Assembly (NCBI GenBank): GCA_964203235.1 | Contig: CAXNLE010000002.1 | Location: 965,890 to 1,029,889, forward strand | From: BACL27 sp964203235 | GTDB lineage: Bacteria; Actinomycetota; Acidimicrobiia; Acidimicrobiales; Ilumatobacteraceae | Direction of reading: 5' to 3' | DNA length: 64,000 bases | In this document: in pieces, positions 15,488 to 23,859 of the stretch | How the letters are laid out: each line of letters starts with the position of its first letter | How positions within the stretch are numbered: the first letter of the stretch is position 1 | Notes under the pieces: generated by a model | Seen by the model: the letters and a program-made list of their open reading frames with translations, nothing else | Database searches by the model: none | What the model was told of the DNA's origin: nothing | Position numbers and translations under genes: made by a program

Positions 15488-16224
15488 TGGCCGGCATTCC
15501 AGAACATCTTCTTAAGCGAGCGCAAGAGGCACGCGAAAAAGCAGCTGCCGATGCCGCAGGTGCGTCAGCACCAACTGCAGCAAGTAGCGATGCGGGCTCA
15601 CGAATTCCGGCTGATTTGCTTGAGCGAAGCAAGGCCGCAAGGGGCGGAGTAGCCCTGGCTGAAAAACCAGGTGCTGTTGTCGCTGCTGCTCCAACAAACG
15701 GAAGCATTCCGTATGGCGCCGGACCTGGTGGACATACTCAGCGATTACTTACTGTTGTTAAATCAGGGTCAATTCAAGATGTCAAAGCAGTACCAGTTGA
15801 CAAAGTCCATACTTGGCCGCACTTATTAGGTATCGAATTCGTTGCGTCGCTTGCGTGCACTGCATTTGTATTTATGTTTTCGTGGTTTGTTAATGCGCCG
15901 TTATTGCAAGCAGCAAACTTTAATCAAACTCCAAACCCATCGAAAGCACCGTGGTACTTTCTTGGATTGCAAGAGTTGTTGACGATGTTCCATCCAATGA
16001 TTGCTGGCGTGACAATCCCTGGAATGGGAATCATCGCCTTAATGTTTGCCCCATATTTAGATCGCAACGAATCAAATCGTCCTGAAGATCGAAAGTTCAT
16101 GACAAGTTTGATGACAGTGCATTTAATGTTCTGGGCGGTACTCGTAATCATCGGTTCATTTTTCAGAGGTCCTGGTTTTAACTTTGTCTTCCCATGGCGT
16201 GAAGGCATCTTCTTCGAATTGTGA
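15487..16224 (+). CDS. Cytochrome b subunit IV-like (C-terminal half) with tagged N-terminus
   Basis: 245 residues. About 105 soluble residues precede three helices (about 115-137, 170-190 and 215-235). The quinol-site motif is KAPWYFLGLQE, a PWY variant of the PEWY of ubiquinol enzymes, as in other split menaquinol complexes. The N-terminus opens with MAGIPEHLLKRAQEAR, identical to the divergent cytochrome c, and has a related second copy, IPADLLERSKAAR, at 40-52. The rest of the extension is Ala/Ser-rich and probably disordered. It pairs with the b6-type protein to form one complete cytochrome b. Confidence 0.9.
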   Translation: MAGIPEHLLKRAQEAREKAAADAAGASAPTAASSDAGSRIPADLLERSKAARGGVALAEKPGAVVAAAPTNGSIPYGAGPGGHTQRLLTVVKSGSIQDVKAVPVDKVHTWPHLLGIEFVASLACTAFVFMFSWFVNAPLLQAANFNQTPNPSKAPWYFLGLQELLTMFHPMIAGVTIPGMGIIALMFAPYLDRNESNRPEDRKFMTSLMTVHLMFWAVLVIIGSFFRGPGFNFVFPWREGIFFEL

Positions 16225-16240
16225 TCGGACTATTACTCAA

Positions 16241-17089
16241 ATGAACTCAACTTCAATCATCACAATTGCAATCGCAGTACTTGCCGTGCTCGGTCTTGGT
16301 GTTGTACTAACTGCATCACGCCGCTCTGACATTAAGGGTGTTGGCTCACTATCGCGTGAGACTCGTAAACGAGATCGTGACTCGGCGAAAATTGCACGCA
16401 ACACTTCGCGCGATGCCGAAAATCAAGGCGTTGAGAGTCGCAGCGCAGTAGCTGTGATGCCGCCGGTCGCAATTGAGACTTGGGTTGCACCAGACGCCGA
16501 CGCACTTGGTGAAACACGCCGAGCATTTTTAAATCGGGCCACTGTGACATTAATGAGTGCAAGCCTTGGCGGTTTTGCGGCAGCACTTATAGCGTTCTTA
16601 TGGAAGGGTGCCGAAGGTGGCTTCGGCTCAAAAATAAGCGCCGGAAAAGTTGACGACGTGATTGGTCAGATTCGTTCTGCGGGTGGGTTTTTGTATCTTC
16701 CAGAGGCGCGTTCATGGGTTACTGAATATCCAAAAGAGGCGATCTCGAAAGCCGAGGTTGCTTACGGTGGTCAAGGCGCAGTTTTCTCGGGGATGAATGC
16801 GGGCGTTGTTGCTTTATACCAAAAGTGTCCACATCTTGGCTGTCGCGTTCCTAACTGCACAACATCGCAATGGTTTGAGTGTCCGTGTCACGGTTCGCAA
16901 TACAACCGTGTCGGAGAAAAAAAAGGTGGACCAGCACCGCGCGGAATGGATCGTTTTGGTGTCTCAGTAAATAATGGAATGATAGTTATTGACACTGGTA
17001 CGGTTTTCGGTGGTCCTCCAATCGGAACTAATACAACTGGTCAAGAAGCAGAAGGGCCACACTGTGTCGGCGAGCCAGGAAAACATTAA
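16241..17089 (+). CDS. qcrA: Rieske iron-sulfur protein
   Basis: The 2Fe-2S subunit that takes the first electron from menaquinol and passes it to cytochrome c. 282 residues from ATG 16241: one helix at the N-terminus, a charged stretch, a second helix (TVTLMSASLGGFAAALIAFLW), then the Rieske fold with box 1 CPHLGC and box 2 CPCHGS, and a C-terminal GPAPRGMDRFGV. An extra cysteine pair between the boxes could be structural. A longer frame from 16184 would overlap subunit IV and lacks support. Confidence 0.94.
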   Translation: MNSTSIITIAIAVLAVLGLGVVLTASRRSDIKGVGSLSRETRKRDRDSAKIARNTSRDAENQGVESRSAVAVMPPVAIETWVAPDADALGETRRAFLNRATVTLMSASLGGFAAALIAFLWKGAEGGFGSKISAGKVDDVIGQIRSAGGFLYLPEARSWVTEYPKEAISKAEVAYGGQGAVFSGMNAGVVALYQKCPHLGCRVPNCTTSQWFECPCHGSQYNRVGEKKGGPAPRGMDRFGVSVNNGMIVIDTGTVFGGPPIGTNTTGQEAEGPHCVGEPGKH

Positions 17090-18139
17090 ATGATTATTTC
17101 TACAACCTCAGTGGTTTTGGCCAACACGACTACGACGATCGCCTGGGTAATTCTTCTCGCATCAGTACTCGGTTGGATTATCTACGGTTTATCAAATATG
17201 CGTTCAGCGAAACGTGAAATTGGTTCTGAAATTAAGCTCGCCGCAAACCGCAAACCGTATTACGACGATGAGCGTCTTGAAGGCGAAAAAATAGAGCGCA
17301 CGCAGTTTATTGGCCTTGCGTTTCTCGCAATAGTTACAATTGCGCTTCCGCTTTATTGGATTCTTGAGCCTGGCCGCATGGTCGGCGCGGAGAAAGAATT
17401 TCAGCACCAGTTTGAAGAATGGGGTTCAGGATTATTCGCAACCACAGCAGATGGTGGCTTTAATTGTGCAGGTTGTCATGGCGGAGCAAAAGGCGGCGGC
17501 GGCGTTGCGTCGTACGCGATTACTGATCCGAACACTGGCGGAGTAAGGCAAGTCAACTGGAAGGCGCCAGCGATTAATACTGTCTTCTATCGATATAGCG
17601 ATGAAGAATTTCGATTCATTTTGAACTATGGTCGTCCGTTTTCGCCGATGTCGGCCTGGGGTCTTGTAGGTGGCGGACCAATGAATGAGCAACAGATTCA
17701 AACCGTTCTTGAATATGTAAAAAGTATTCAGATCCCACGCGACGAAAACGGCAAGTTGCCAGAAGCGAAGCAACAAGAGATACAAGCCGAAGCAGAGCGT
17801 TTAGTTAAAGCGAAGACTTACGCCACGATTGGCGAGGCATTGTTTAATTTAGATCTAGGCAGCGGAAACTTTTCGTGTGCTCGTTGCCACACAAAAGGTT
17901 GGTCATATGGTGAACCACAAATTACCGGTGGCGGTGCGCTTGGCCCGAACCTCACTGGCGGCTCGGCCGTTCGCCAGTTTCCGCAACGCGATGACATGAT
18001 TGCGTTCATTAAAGGTGGCAGTGAACTTGGCAAAAAATATGGGCAACAAGGTCAAGGTTCAGGGCGAATGCCCGCATTTGGATTAGTGCTGACCGACGAA
18101 CAAATCGCCGCGGTCATCGATTATGTGAGAGGTTTGTAA
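17090..18139 (+). CDS. qcrC: Diheme cytochrome c subunit of the bc complex
   Basis: 349 residues. Two N-terminal helices (about 18-35 and 73-92) anchor two outward heme domains: CAGCH at 126-130 and CARCH at 263-267, with PMSAW (M187) and RMPAFG as likely methionine ligands. Functionally it parallels the diheme QcrC of Actinobacteria, though the anchor topology differs (two helices at the N-terminus). It starts one base after the Rieske stop and ends immediately before the next gene. It probably passes electrons to a terminal oxidase not in this window. Confidence 0.88.
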   Translation: MIISTTSVVLANTTTTIAWVILLASVLGWIIYGLSNMRSAKREIGSEIKLAANRKPYYDDERLEGEKIERTQFIGLAFLAIVTIALPLYWILEPGRMVGAEKEFQHQFEEWGSGLFATTADGGFNCAGCHGGAKGGGGVASYAITDPNTGGVRQVNWKAPAINTVFYRYSDEEFRFILNYGRPFSPMSAWGLVGGGPMNEQQIQTVLEYVKSIQIPRDENGKLPEAKQQEIQAEAERLVKAKTYATIGEALFNLDLGSGNFSCARCHTKGWSYGEPQITGGGALGPNLTGGSAVRQFPQRDDMIAFIKGGSELGKKYGQQGQGSGRMPAFGLVLTDEQIAAVIDYVRGL

Positions 18140-18952
18140 GTGTTGTCCTTGCTAGCAATAAATTGGGAGCCAGAATTACGCGGCATTGTTATTGTCGCAA
18201 TCGCTGTTGGTGTTCTAATCGGTGGAACCTATTTAGTAGTTGGTACAAACTTGGGCGCACGACTTGGTTTTTTAGTTGTTCTTGCCGGATTGTTTGGCTG
18301 GATGGCAACAATGGGAGCGATTTGGTGGACATACGGAATCGGTCTTAAAGGTCGAGAGCCATCATGGCAACCCGCTGAACCTGTGACGATCGTGCGAGAA
18401 GCATCGTTGTTGAACAGTGCGGAAATTTTAGAGTTGCCGATAGCGCTCTCTGGTGATGTTGCTAACGACGCAAGCAAAGCATCCGCGGCTTTACAAAGTG
18501 AAGGTTGGCTTCTACTTGAAGAATCAGATCCGCGTCGCGGTCAAGCGGTCGCTGCATCAGATGAAATTATTCAACGCGAAGCAGAAGAACTCGTCGCAGG
18601 AGAATATCTCTCGCTTGCCGTTTATGACAAAGGTGGGGAGCGTTGGCCAAAAATAAATGAATCGCTTGATTTCGTAGCGTTCTTTCATAAGCCTCATTTT
18701 GCGCTTGTTGAAGTCGCACCAGTTTTGCCTCAGCGCACAGAGCCTGGTCGCGCGCCGGCTCGGCCAGTAGTTGATGCAACTCAACCGCATCGCTACATAC
18801 ACATGGTCCGAGACCTTGGTAGTAAACGACAACCTGCAATTTTTATTACGATCGGCTCAACAATTATTTTCTTATTGCTTTGTCAAATCTTGCATCGAAG
18901 AGATCTGAATTTGCAACAGAATCTTGATGAGCAGTCGCCTGCAAAGGCATAA
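18140..18952 (+). CDS. Membrane protein of unknown function between bc and nuo genes
   Basis: 270 residues, starting at GTG directly after the cytochrome c stop. Two helices at the N-terminus (about 14-35 and 40-62), a soluble domain of about 160 residues with no cofactor motif, and a C-terminal helix (IFITIGSTIIFLLLCQIL). The soluble part has acidic patches and HKPHFALVEVAPVLPQRTEPGR. Its place between the bc subunits and nuoA suggests an accessory respiratory subunit. I do not recognise it. Confidence 0.72.
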   Translation: MLSLLAINWEPELRGIVIVAIAVGVLIGGTYLVVGTNLGARLGFLVVLAGLFGWMATMGAIWWTYGIGLKGREPSWQPAEPVTIVREASLLNSAEILELPIALSGDVANDASKASAALQSEGWLLLEESDPRRGQAVAASDEIIQREAEELVAGEYLSLAVYDKGGERWPKINESLDFVAFFHKPHFALVEVAPVLPQRTEPGRAPARPVVDATQPHRYIHMVRDLGSKRQPAIFITIGSTIIFLLLCQILHRRDLNLQQNLDEQSPAKA

Positions 18953-18955
18953 ATC

Positions 18956-19432
18956 GTGGGTCAGTATCTTCCAATAGTTGTGCTGACAATTCTGGCAATT
19001 TTGTTTGGCGCAGGCTCTGTAGTTGCTTCAAAGTTATTGGCTCCGCGCCGTCCGAACTCTGCAAAAGAAGCGCCATACGAATGTGGAATCGTGCCAAGTC
19101 GAGAAGCACCAGAACGATTCCCGGTGAGTTTTTATGTGGTGGCGATGTTATTCATAATGTTTGACATTGAAATCATTTTTGCTTATCCATATGCAGTTTC
19201 AAGTACTGCGCTAGGCACATATGGCTTCTGGGAGTTCGTTGCGTTTAGCGCCGTCTTTTTTGTGGCATTTGTGTATGTCGTTGCTCGTGGCGCACTTGAT
19301 TGGGGCCCAATTAATAAGCCTCGTCAATTATTGACAATTGACGACGACATTTTTTCGGCGTCGCGTACCACTGCGACAACTATTCGTCGTGTTGGTCTAG
19401 ATGGCCGTCGTCCTGAGAAAGTCTCGTCATAA
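18956..19432 (+). CDS. nuoA: NADH-quinone oxidoreductase subunit A (cluster 1)
   Basis: Small membrane subunit of complex I, three helices, forming the quinone-channel entrance with NuoH and NuoJ. The 158 residues include the conserved YECGIVP loop and FYVVAMLFIMFDIEIIFAYPYA. Longer than usual (about 120) by a C-terminal polar tail of some 35 residues. It starts at GTG three bases after the preceding membrane protein, so the nuo genes appear to be read from the bc promoter. Its last base is the first of nuoB. Confidence 0.94.
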   Translation: MGQYLPIVVLTILAILFGAGSVVASKLLAPRRPNSAKEAPYECGIVPSREAPERFPVSFYVVAMLFIMFDIEIIFAYPYAVSSTALGTYGFWEFVAFSAVFFVAFVYVVARGALDWGPINKPRQLLTIDDDIFSASRTTATTIRRVGLDGRRPEKVSS

Positions 19433-20016
19433 TGGGAGCCGTTCGCGACGTATTAGATGATGGCCTCGGAGGTCTTGAGCATAACTTTCTAACGGGCCGC
19501 GTTGAAGATCTCGTTAAGTGGTCTCGCTCGCGCTCTAGTTGGGCCGCAACATTCGGTTTGGCATGTTGCGCAATTGAGATGATGGCCTCAGGCACTGCGC
19601 ATTATGATTTGGCGCGTTTCGGAATGGAAGTATTTCGCGCATCACCTCGTCAAGCAGACATCATGATCGTCGCTGGACGCGTCAGTCAAAAGATGGCGCC
19701 AGTCTTGCGCCAGGTCTACGACCAAATGATGGAACCTAAATGGGTTATCTCAATGGGTGTTTGCGCCAGCAGCGGTGGAATGTTCAACAACTATGCAATT
19801 GTTCAGGGTGTCGATCAGATTGTGCCTGTTGATGTGTATGCACCTGGTTGCCCACCTACTCCTGAAACTTTGATACATGCAATCGAAACTTTGCATCAGT
19901 TAATAGAAGACGGCGAGATCATGAAGCGTCGCGCATCAACTGGTGCGGGCGCACAAGTTCATATTCAAGAAATCCCTGCTGGATCAATAACTCCAGTTAT
20001 TCTCGGAAAGCGTTAA
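19432..20016 (+). CDS. nuoB: NADH-quinone oxidoreductase subunit B (cluster 1)
   Basis: Carries the N2 [4Fe-4S] cluster next to the quinone site. 194 residues with the tandem cysteines in FGLACCAIEMMASG, the middle cysteine in SMGVCASSGGMF and the last in PVDVYAPGCPPTPETL. The family is unmistakable. It overlaps nuoA by one base and is three bases from nuoC. Confidence 0.96.
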   Translation: MGAVRDVLDDGLGGLEHNFLTGRVEDLVKWSRSRSSWAATFGLACCAIEMMASGTAHYDLARFGMEVFRASPRQADIMIVAGRVSQKMAPVLRQVYDQMMEPKWVISMGVCASSGGMFNNYAIVQGVDQIVPVDVYAPGCPPTPETLIHAIETLHQLIEDGEIMKRRASTGAGAQVHIQEIPAGSITPVILGKR

Positions 20017-20019
20017 GAA

Positions 20020-20487
20020 ATGACGCAAACAGCTGGCGCCTCTGCCGATGATGTTCGTTTCGTCGCCAAAGCTGATTATCTAAAAACACTTACTGCACTT
20101 CGCAGTGAGGGTTTCGAGATGTGTGCAGATCTAACAGCAGTCGATTTCTTAACACACCCAGGTCGACCACTCGTTGCTGAAGTTGCCAGTCGAATAACAC
20201 TCGAACGTTTCGAATTAGTTGTGAATTTGCTTTCGCTTTCGCAACGCCGGCGGGTTAGATTGCGCGTGCAAATTTCTGAATCCGACACATCTATTGATTC
20301 GGCGTTTGATCTTTATCCAGGCACAGAAGCTATGGAGCGTGAGGTCTACGACATGTTCGGCATCACGTTCACAGGTCATCCTGATTTAACGAGAATATTA
20401 ATGCCAGAAGATTGGATCGGGTTTCCATTGCGCAAGGACTACTCGCAAGGAAATATTCCAGTGCAGTTCAAAGGTGCAGCCTCGTGA
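20020..20487 (+). CDS. nuoC: NADH-quinone oxidoreductase subunit C (cluster 1)
   Basis: The 30-kDa-type subunit of the hydrophilic arm; 155 residues, at the short end of the family. The C-terminal signature EREVYDMFGITFTGHPDLTRILMPEDWIGFPLRKDY is shared by all members. It is separate from NuoD here, unlike the fused enterobacterial form. The stop overlaps the nuoD start (GTGA). Confidence 0.93.
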   Translation: MTQTAGASADDVRFVAKADYLKTLTALRSEGFEMCADLTAVDFLTHPGRPLVAEVASRITLERFELVVNLLSLSQRRRVRLRVQISESDTSIDSAFDLYPGTEAMEREVYDMFGITFTGHPDLTRILMPEDWIGFPLRKDYSQGNIPVQFKGAAS

Positions 20488-21824
20488 CAATGATTAAAAA
20501 CCCAACCGAAACAGTTTCTGCTGGAACCTCAGAAGGCGGCCAAGAATTGCAATTGCGTGCCGACATGTCGGCCAAGGCTGTGCTTCGCGAGTCTGGTGCA
20601 GTTTTAAGAATGAGTGAGTCTCAGGTTGCATCACTTGCCGATACTCGTAGCGAAGATCAGACAATGATCATCAACATGGGCCCACAACATCCGAGCACGC
20701 ACGGAGTATTGCGCCTGATGCTCGAACTAAAGGGTGAAACTGTTTTGCGTTGTAAGCCTGTCATTGGATACCTGCACACCGGAATGGAAAAAACTGGTGA
20801 GTCGTTGACGTATATGCAGGGCGGCACCAATGTCACGCGAATGGATTATGCGTCACCATTAAATAACGAACTCGTATTCTCAATGGCTACCGAGAAACTT
20901 CTCGGCATTGACGGAGATATTCCAGAGCGAGCAGTGTGGATTCGAATGATGCTCTCAGAACTAAATCGCATCAGTAGTCATTTATTGTTTATGGCGACGA
21001 ACGGCATGGACATTGGCGCAGTTTCGATGATGCTCTACGGTTTTCGCGAGCGTGAAGAAGTTCTGCGCTTCTTCCAAAAAGTTACTGGCTTAAGAATGAA
21101 TCACAACTTCATTCGTCCAGGGGGAGTTGCAGCAGATCTGCCTGCAGGCTGGCGAGATGATGTGCTTGGTTTGTTAGATGCGTTACCAGAGCGTCTGGCC
21201 GAGTACGAAATATTAATGACCGGTCAGCCAATCTGGCGCGAGAGACTGCAAGGTGTTGGCGTAATTACTCGTGATGAAGCTATTGCATTAAGTGCAACCG
21301 GACCAATATTACGAAGCACAGGTCTGGCGTGGGATCTCCGTCGGGATCTGCCGTATTTACGATACGACGAAGTTGAATTCGATGTGATTGTCGGCAGTTA
21401 CGGGGATGCATTTGATCGCTACTCGATTCGACTCAATGAAATTCGCGAGTCAATGCGAATCGTTCGACAAATTTTAGATCGCATGCCACAAGGCGACTAC
21501 CGAATTCAGGATAAAAAAGTTACTCCACCGCCACGCGGACGGATTGATGAATCAATGGAAGCATTAATCCACCACTTTAAAATTTTTACTGAAGGTTTCA
21601 AAGTGCCAGAAGGTGAAACGTATGTCGCAATTGAAAGTCCACGGGGCGAAATCGGTTGTTATATTGCCAGCGATGGTTCATCAACTCCGTATCGAATGCA
21701 CGTGCGTGCACCAAGTTTTGTAAATATTCAGTCAATGCCGTTAATGATGCATGGCGGGTTGATTGCTGATGCAGTAGCCGTTATTTCTTCAGTTGATCCA
21801 GTTCTTGGTGAGGTTGATCGATGA
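20484..21824 (+). CDS. nuoD: NADH-quinone oxidoreductase subunit D (cluster 1)
   Basis: The 49-kDa-type subunit; with NuoB it forms the quinone pocket. 446 residues from GTG 20484, which overlaps the nuoC stop and has AAAGGTG seven bases upstream; ATG 20490 is an alternative. It has a variable N-terminus of about 60 residues, then MGPQHPSTHGVLRL, GYLHTGMEK and the C-terminal PVLGEVDR. It overlaps nuoE by four bases. Confidence 0.95.
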   Translation: MTMIKNPTETVSAGTSEGGQELQLRADMSAKAVLRESGAVLRMSESQVASLADTRSEDQTMIINMGPQHPSTHGVLRLMLELKGETVLRCKPVIGYLHTGMEKTGESLTYMQGGTNVTRMDYASPLNNELVFSMATEKLLGIDGDIPERAVWIRMMLSELNRISSHLLFMATNGMDIGAVSMMLYGFREREEVLRFFQKVTGLRMNHNFIRPGGVAADLPAGWRDDVLGLLDALPERLAEYEILMTGQPIWRERLQGVGVITRDEAIALSATGPILRSTGLAWDLRRDLPYLRYDEVEFDVIVGSYGDAFDRYSIRLNEIRESMRIVRQILDRMPQGDYRIQDKKVTPPPRGRIDESMEALIHHFKIFTEGFKVPEGETYVAIESPRGEIGCYIASDGSSTPYRMHVRAPSFVNIQSMPLMMHGGLIADAVAVISSVDPVLGEVDR

Positions 21825-22435
21825 GTCGTTTATCTGAAAAAAATTTAGTGATAGCCAAAGAGATTATTGCTCGGTATCCGCGCCAAAAATCGGCCTTGAT
21901 TCCTTTGTTGCACTTGGCCCAAGAGCAAACCGGTTATATAAGCCGTGAAGCAATGGTGCATCTCGGCGAACTTGTTGGTGTCACCTCTGCCGAGGTATTT
22001 GGCACGGCGTCTTTTTATGAGATGTTTCGGTTTGAACCGATCGGAAAATATTTAGTCAATATTTGTGGAACGATGTCATGTGCTTTGATGGGCGCCGAAG
22101 AACTAATGCACCATGCCGAAAAGCGTCTTGGTGTTAAAGCAGGTGGCACAACTCAAGACGGTATGGTCACTCTGGCTCACGCAGAATGTCAGGCGGCGTG
22201 CACAGAAGCCCCGTGTCTGCAAGTCAATTATCGATATCGCTTACGCGTTACAACAGCAGATCTTGACAATCTGATTGACGATCTAAAAGCCGGAAAACTA
22301 TCCGACGAAATTCCTGCGCACGGCGTGCTTGCAAAAGTTCGTCAAGTAATTCCTGCTGATCGTGCAGTCGGCGCGGTCGATCCAGAACTTGTCACTGAGT
22401 CACCAGTTTGGTTAAACGGAAAGGCGGCGTTATGA
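21821..22435 (+). CDS. nuoE: NADH-quinone oxidoreductase subunit E (cluster 1)
   Basis: The 24-kDa-type subunit with the N1a [2Fe-2S] cluster in the NADH module. 204 residues. Ligands are in NICGTMSC (C-x4-C) and AECQAACTEAPC (C-x3-C). The final 40 residues are a polar extension. It overlaps both neighbours by four bases (ATGA). Only cluster 1 has this gene. Confidence 0.94.
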   Translation: MSRLSEKNLVIAKEIIARYPRQKSALIPLLHLAQEQTGYISREAMVHLGELVGVTSAEVFGTASFYEMFRFEPIGKYLVNICGTMSCALMGAEELMHHAEKRLGVKAGGTTQDGMVTLAHAECQAACTEAPCLQVNYRYRLRVTTADLDNLIDDLKAGKLSDEIPAHGVLAKVRQVIPADRAVGAVDPELVTESPVWLNGKAAL

Positions 22436-23859
22436 GTACTACTTTTGAGCATGCTCCAGGTTTCGTATCGGGCGATCGCCCAAAAATCGTCTCCTCACGA
22501 TTTGAATTTGCCGACTCGTTTACAATTGAGCGCTACTTGGCGACTGATGGCTACAAAGGTTTACGATCAGCACTATCTCGTCCATCAAATGAAATTCACG
22601 ATGAAGTAAAAAGTGCGACTGTACTTGGTCGCGGTGGTGCCGGGTTTCCAGCCGGAACAAAGTGGGGACTAACCCCGCAACAAGTATGGCCGCGATATCT
22701 CGTTGTTAATGGTGACGAAAGTGAACCAGGAACTTATAAAGACAGATTGCTAATGGAGCGCGATCCGCATCAACTCATTGAAGGTTGTTTGATTGCGTGT
22801 TACGCCGCCGGGTTGTCGCAGTGTTTTCTATATATAAGAGGTGAAATGGCACTCGCCCAAGAACGTGTGGCGATTGCGTTGAACGAGGCTTACGCCGCTG
22901 GGTATGTAGGCAAAAATATTCTCGGTTCGAAATTTTCCGTAGACATTGTTCTGCATTGGGGTGCAGGTGCCTATGTCGTCGGAGAAGAAACCGCACTGAT
23001 CGAAAGTCTCGAAGGAAATCGTGGCATGCCCCGCTTGAAGCCGCCTTTCTTTCCTGCCGTTAACGGACTGTACGGTCAACCGACGATTGTCAACAATGTT
23101 GAAACTCTCGCCAACTTGCCGTGGTTGTTATGCAACGGTGTTGCCGCATACACAGCGATCGGCACGAAGACATCACCAGGCACCCGAATGGTTGCAGTTT
23201 CTGGGCACGTTAAACGACCAGGGGTTTTTGAAATCATTAATGGCACGACAACATTTCGTGATCTAATTTTCGGTGAAGAGTTTTGTGGTGGAATCAAAAA
23301 TGACAACAAACTCAAAGCGTTTGTTCCAGGTGGGGGTTCTGCTCCATGGTTTACTGCCGATCAATTGGATTTACCTTTCGAGGCAAGTCAAGTCGGACCT
23401 GCTGGTTCAATGCTTGGTTCTGGCGCCGTGATCGTGATGGATGAGACAACGGATATTCCTGCAGCCGCGCTAACACTTACGCATTTTTATGCGCACGAAT
23501 CTTGTGGCAAGTGCACACCATGTCGCGAAGGCGGAACATGGCTTGAAAGAATTATGCGTCGCATTGTTGACGGCGACGGCACTGATGCTGACTTGCAACA
23601 ACTCCTTGAAGTCGGTGCGATGATTTGCCCTGGAGACTTTCCGCATGCGGCAAATGAAAAACTAGGTTTAACAGCCGTGCCTTTCCCATACAAAATGACA
23701 ACTATTTGCTTTGTCGGCCCATCGGCTTTTGCTCCGGTTCATTCAGCGCTGACATTGTTTAGAAGTGAATTTGAATCACGTGTCACAAAGCGTGTGACGA
23801 TTCCGGTGACATCGGTTTCGGCACTCAAGACCGTTACAACGGCTGGTTTGCATTCATGA
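22432..23859 (+). CDS. nuoF: NADH-quinone oxidoreductase subunit F (cluster 1)
   Basis: The 51-kDa-type subunit that binds NADH and FMN and holds cluster N3. 475 residues from ATG 22432, preceded by AAAGGCGG. The NADH/FMN site GRGGAGFPAGTKWG, NGDESEPGTYKDR and the N3 motif ESCGKCTPCREGG are intact. An in-frame start 24 bases upstream is unlikely. Confidence 0.95.
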   Translation: MSTTFEHAPGFVSGDRPKIVSSRFEFADSFTIERYLATDGYKGLRSALSRPSNEIHDEVKSATVLGRGGAGFPAGTKWGLTPQQVWPRYLVVNGDESEPGTYKDRLLMERDPHQLIEGCLIACYAAGLSQCFLYIRGEMALAQERVAIALNEAYAAGYVGKNILGSKFSVDIVLHWGAGAYVVGEETALIESLEGNRGMPRLKPPFFPAVNGLYGQPTIVNNVETLANLPWLLCNGVAAYTAIGTKTSPGTRMVAVSGHVKRPGVFEIINGTTTFRDLIFGEEFCGGIKNDNKLKAFVPGGGSAPWFTADQLDLPFEASQVGPAGSMLGSGAVIVMDETTDIPAAALTLTHFYAHESCGKCTPCREGGTWLERIMRRIVDGDGTDADLQQLLEVGAMICPGDFPHAANEKLGLTAVPFPYKMTTICFVGPSAFAPVHSALTLFRSEFESRVTKRVTIPVTSVSALKTVTTAGLHS

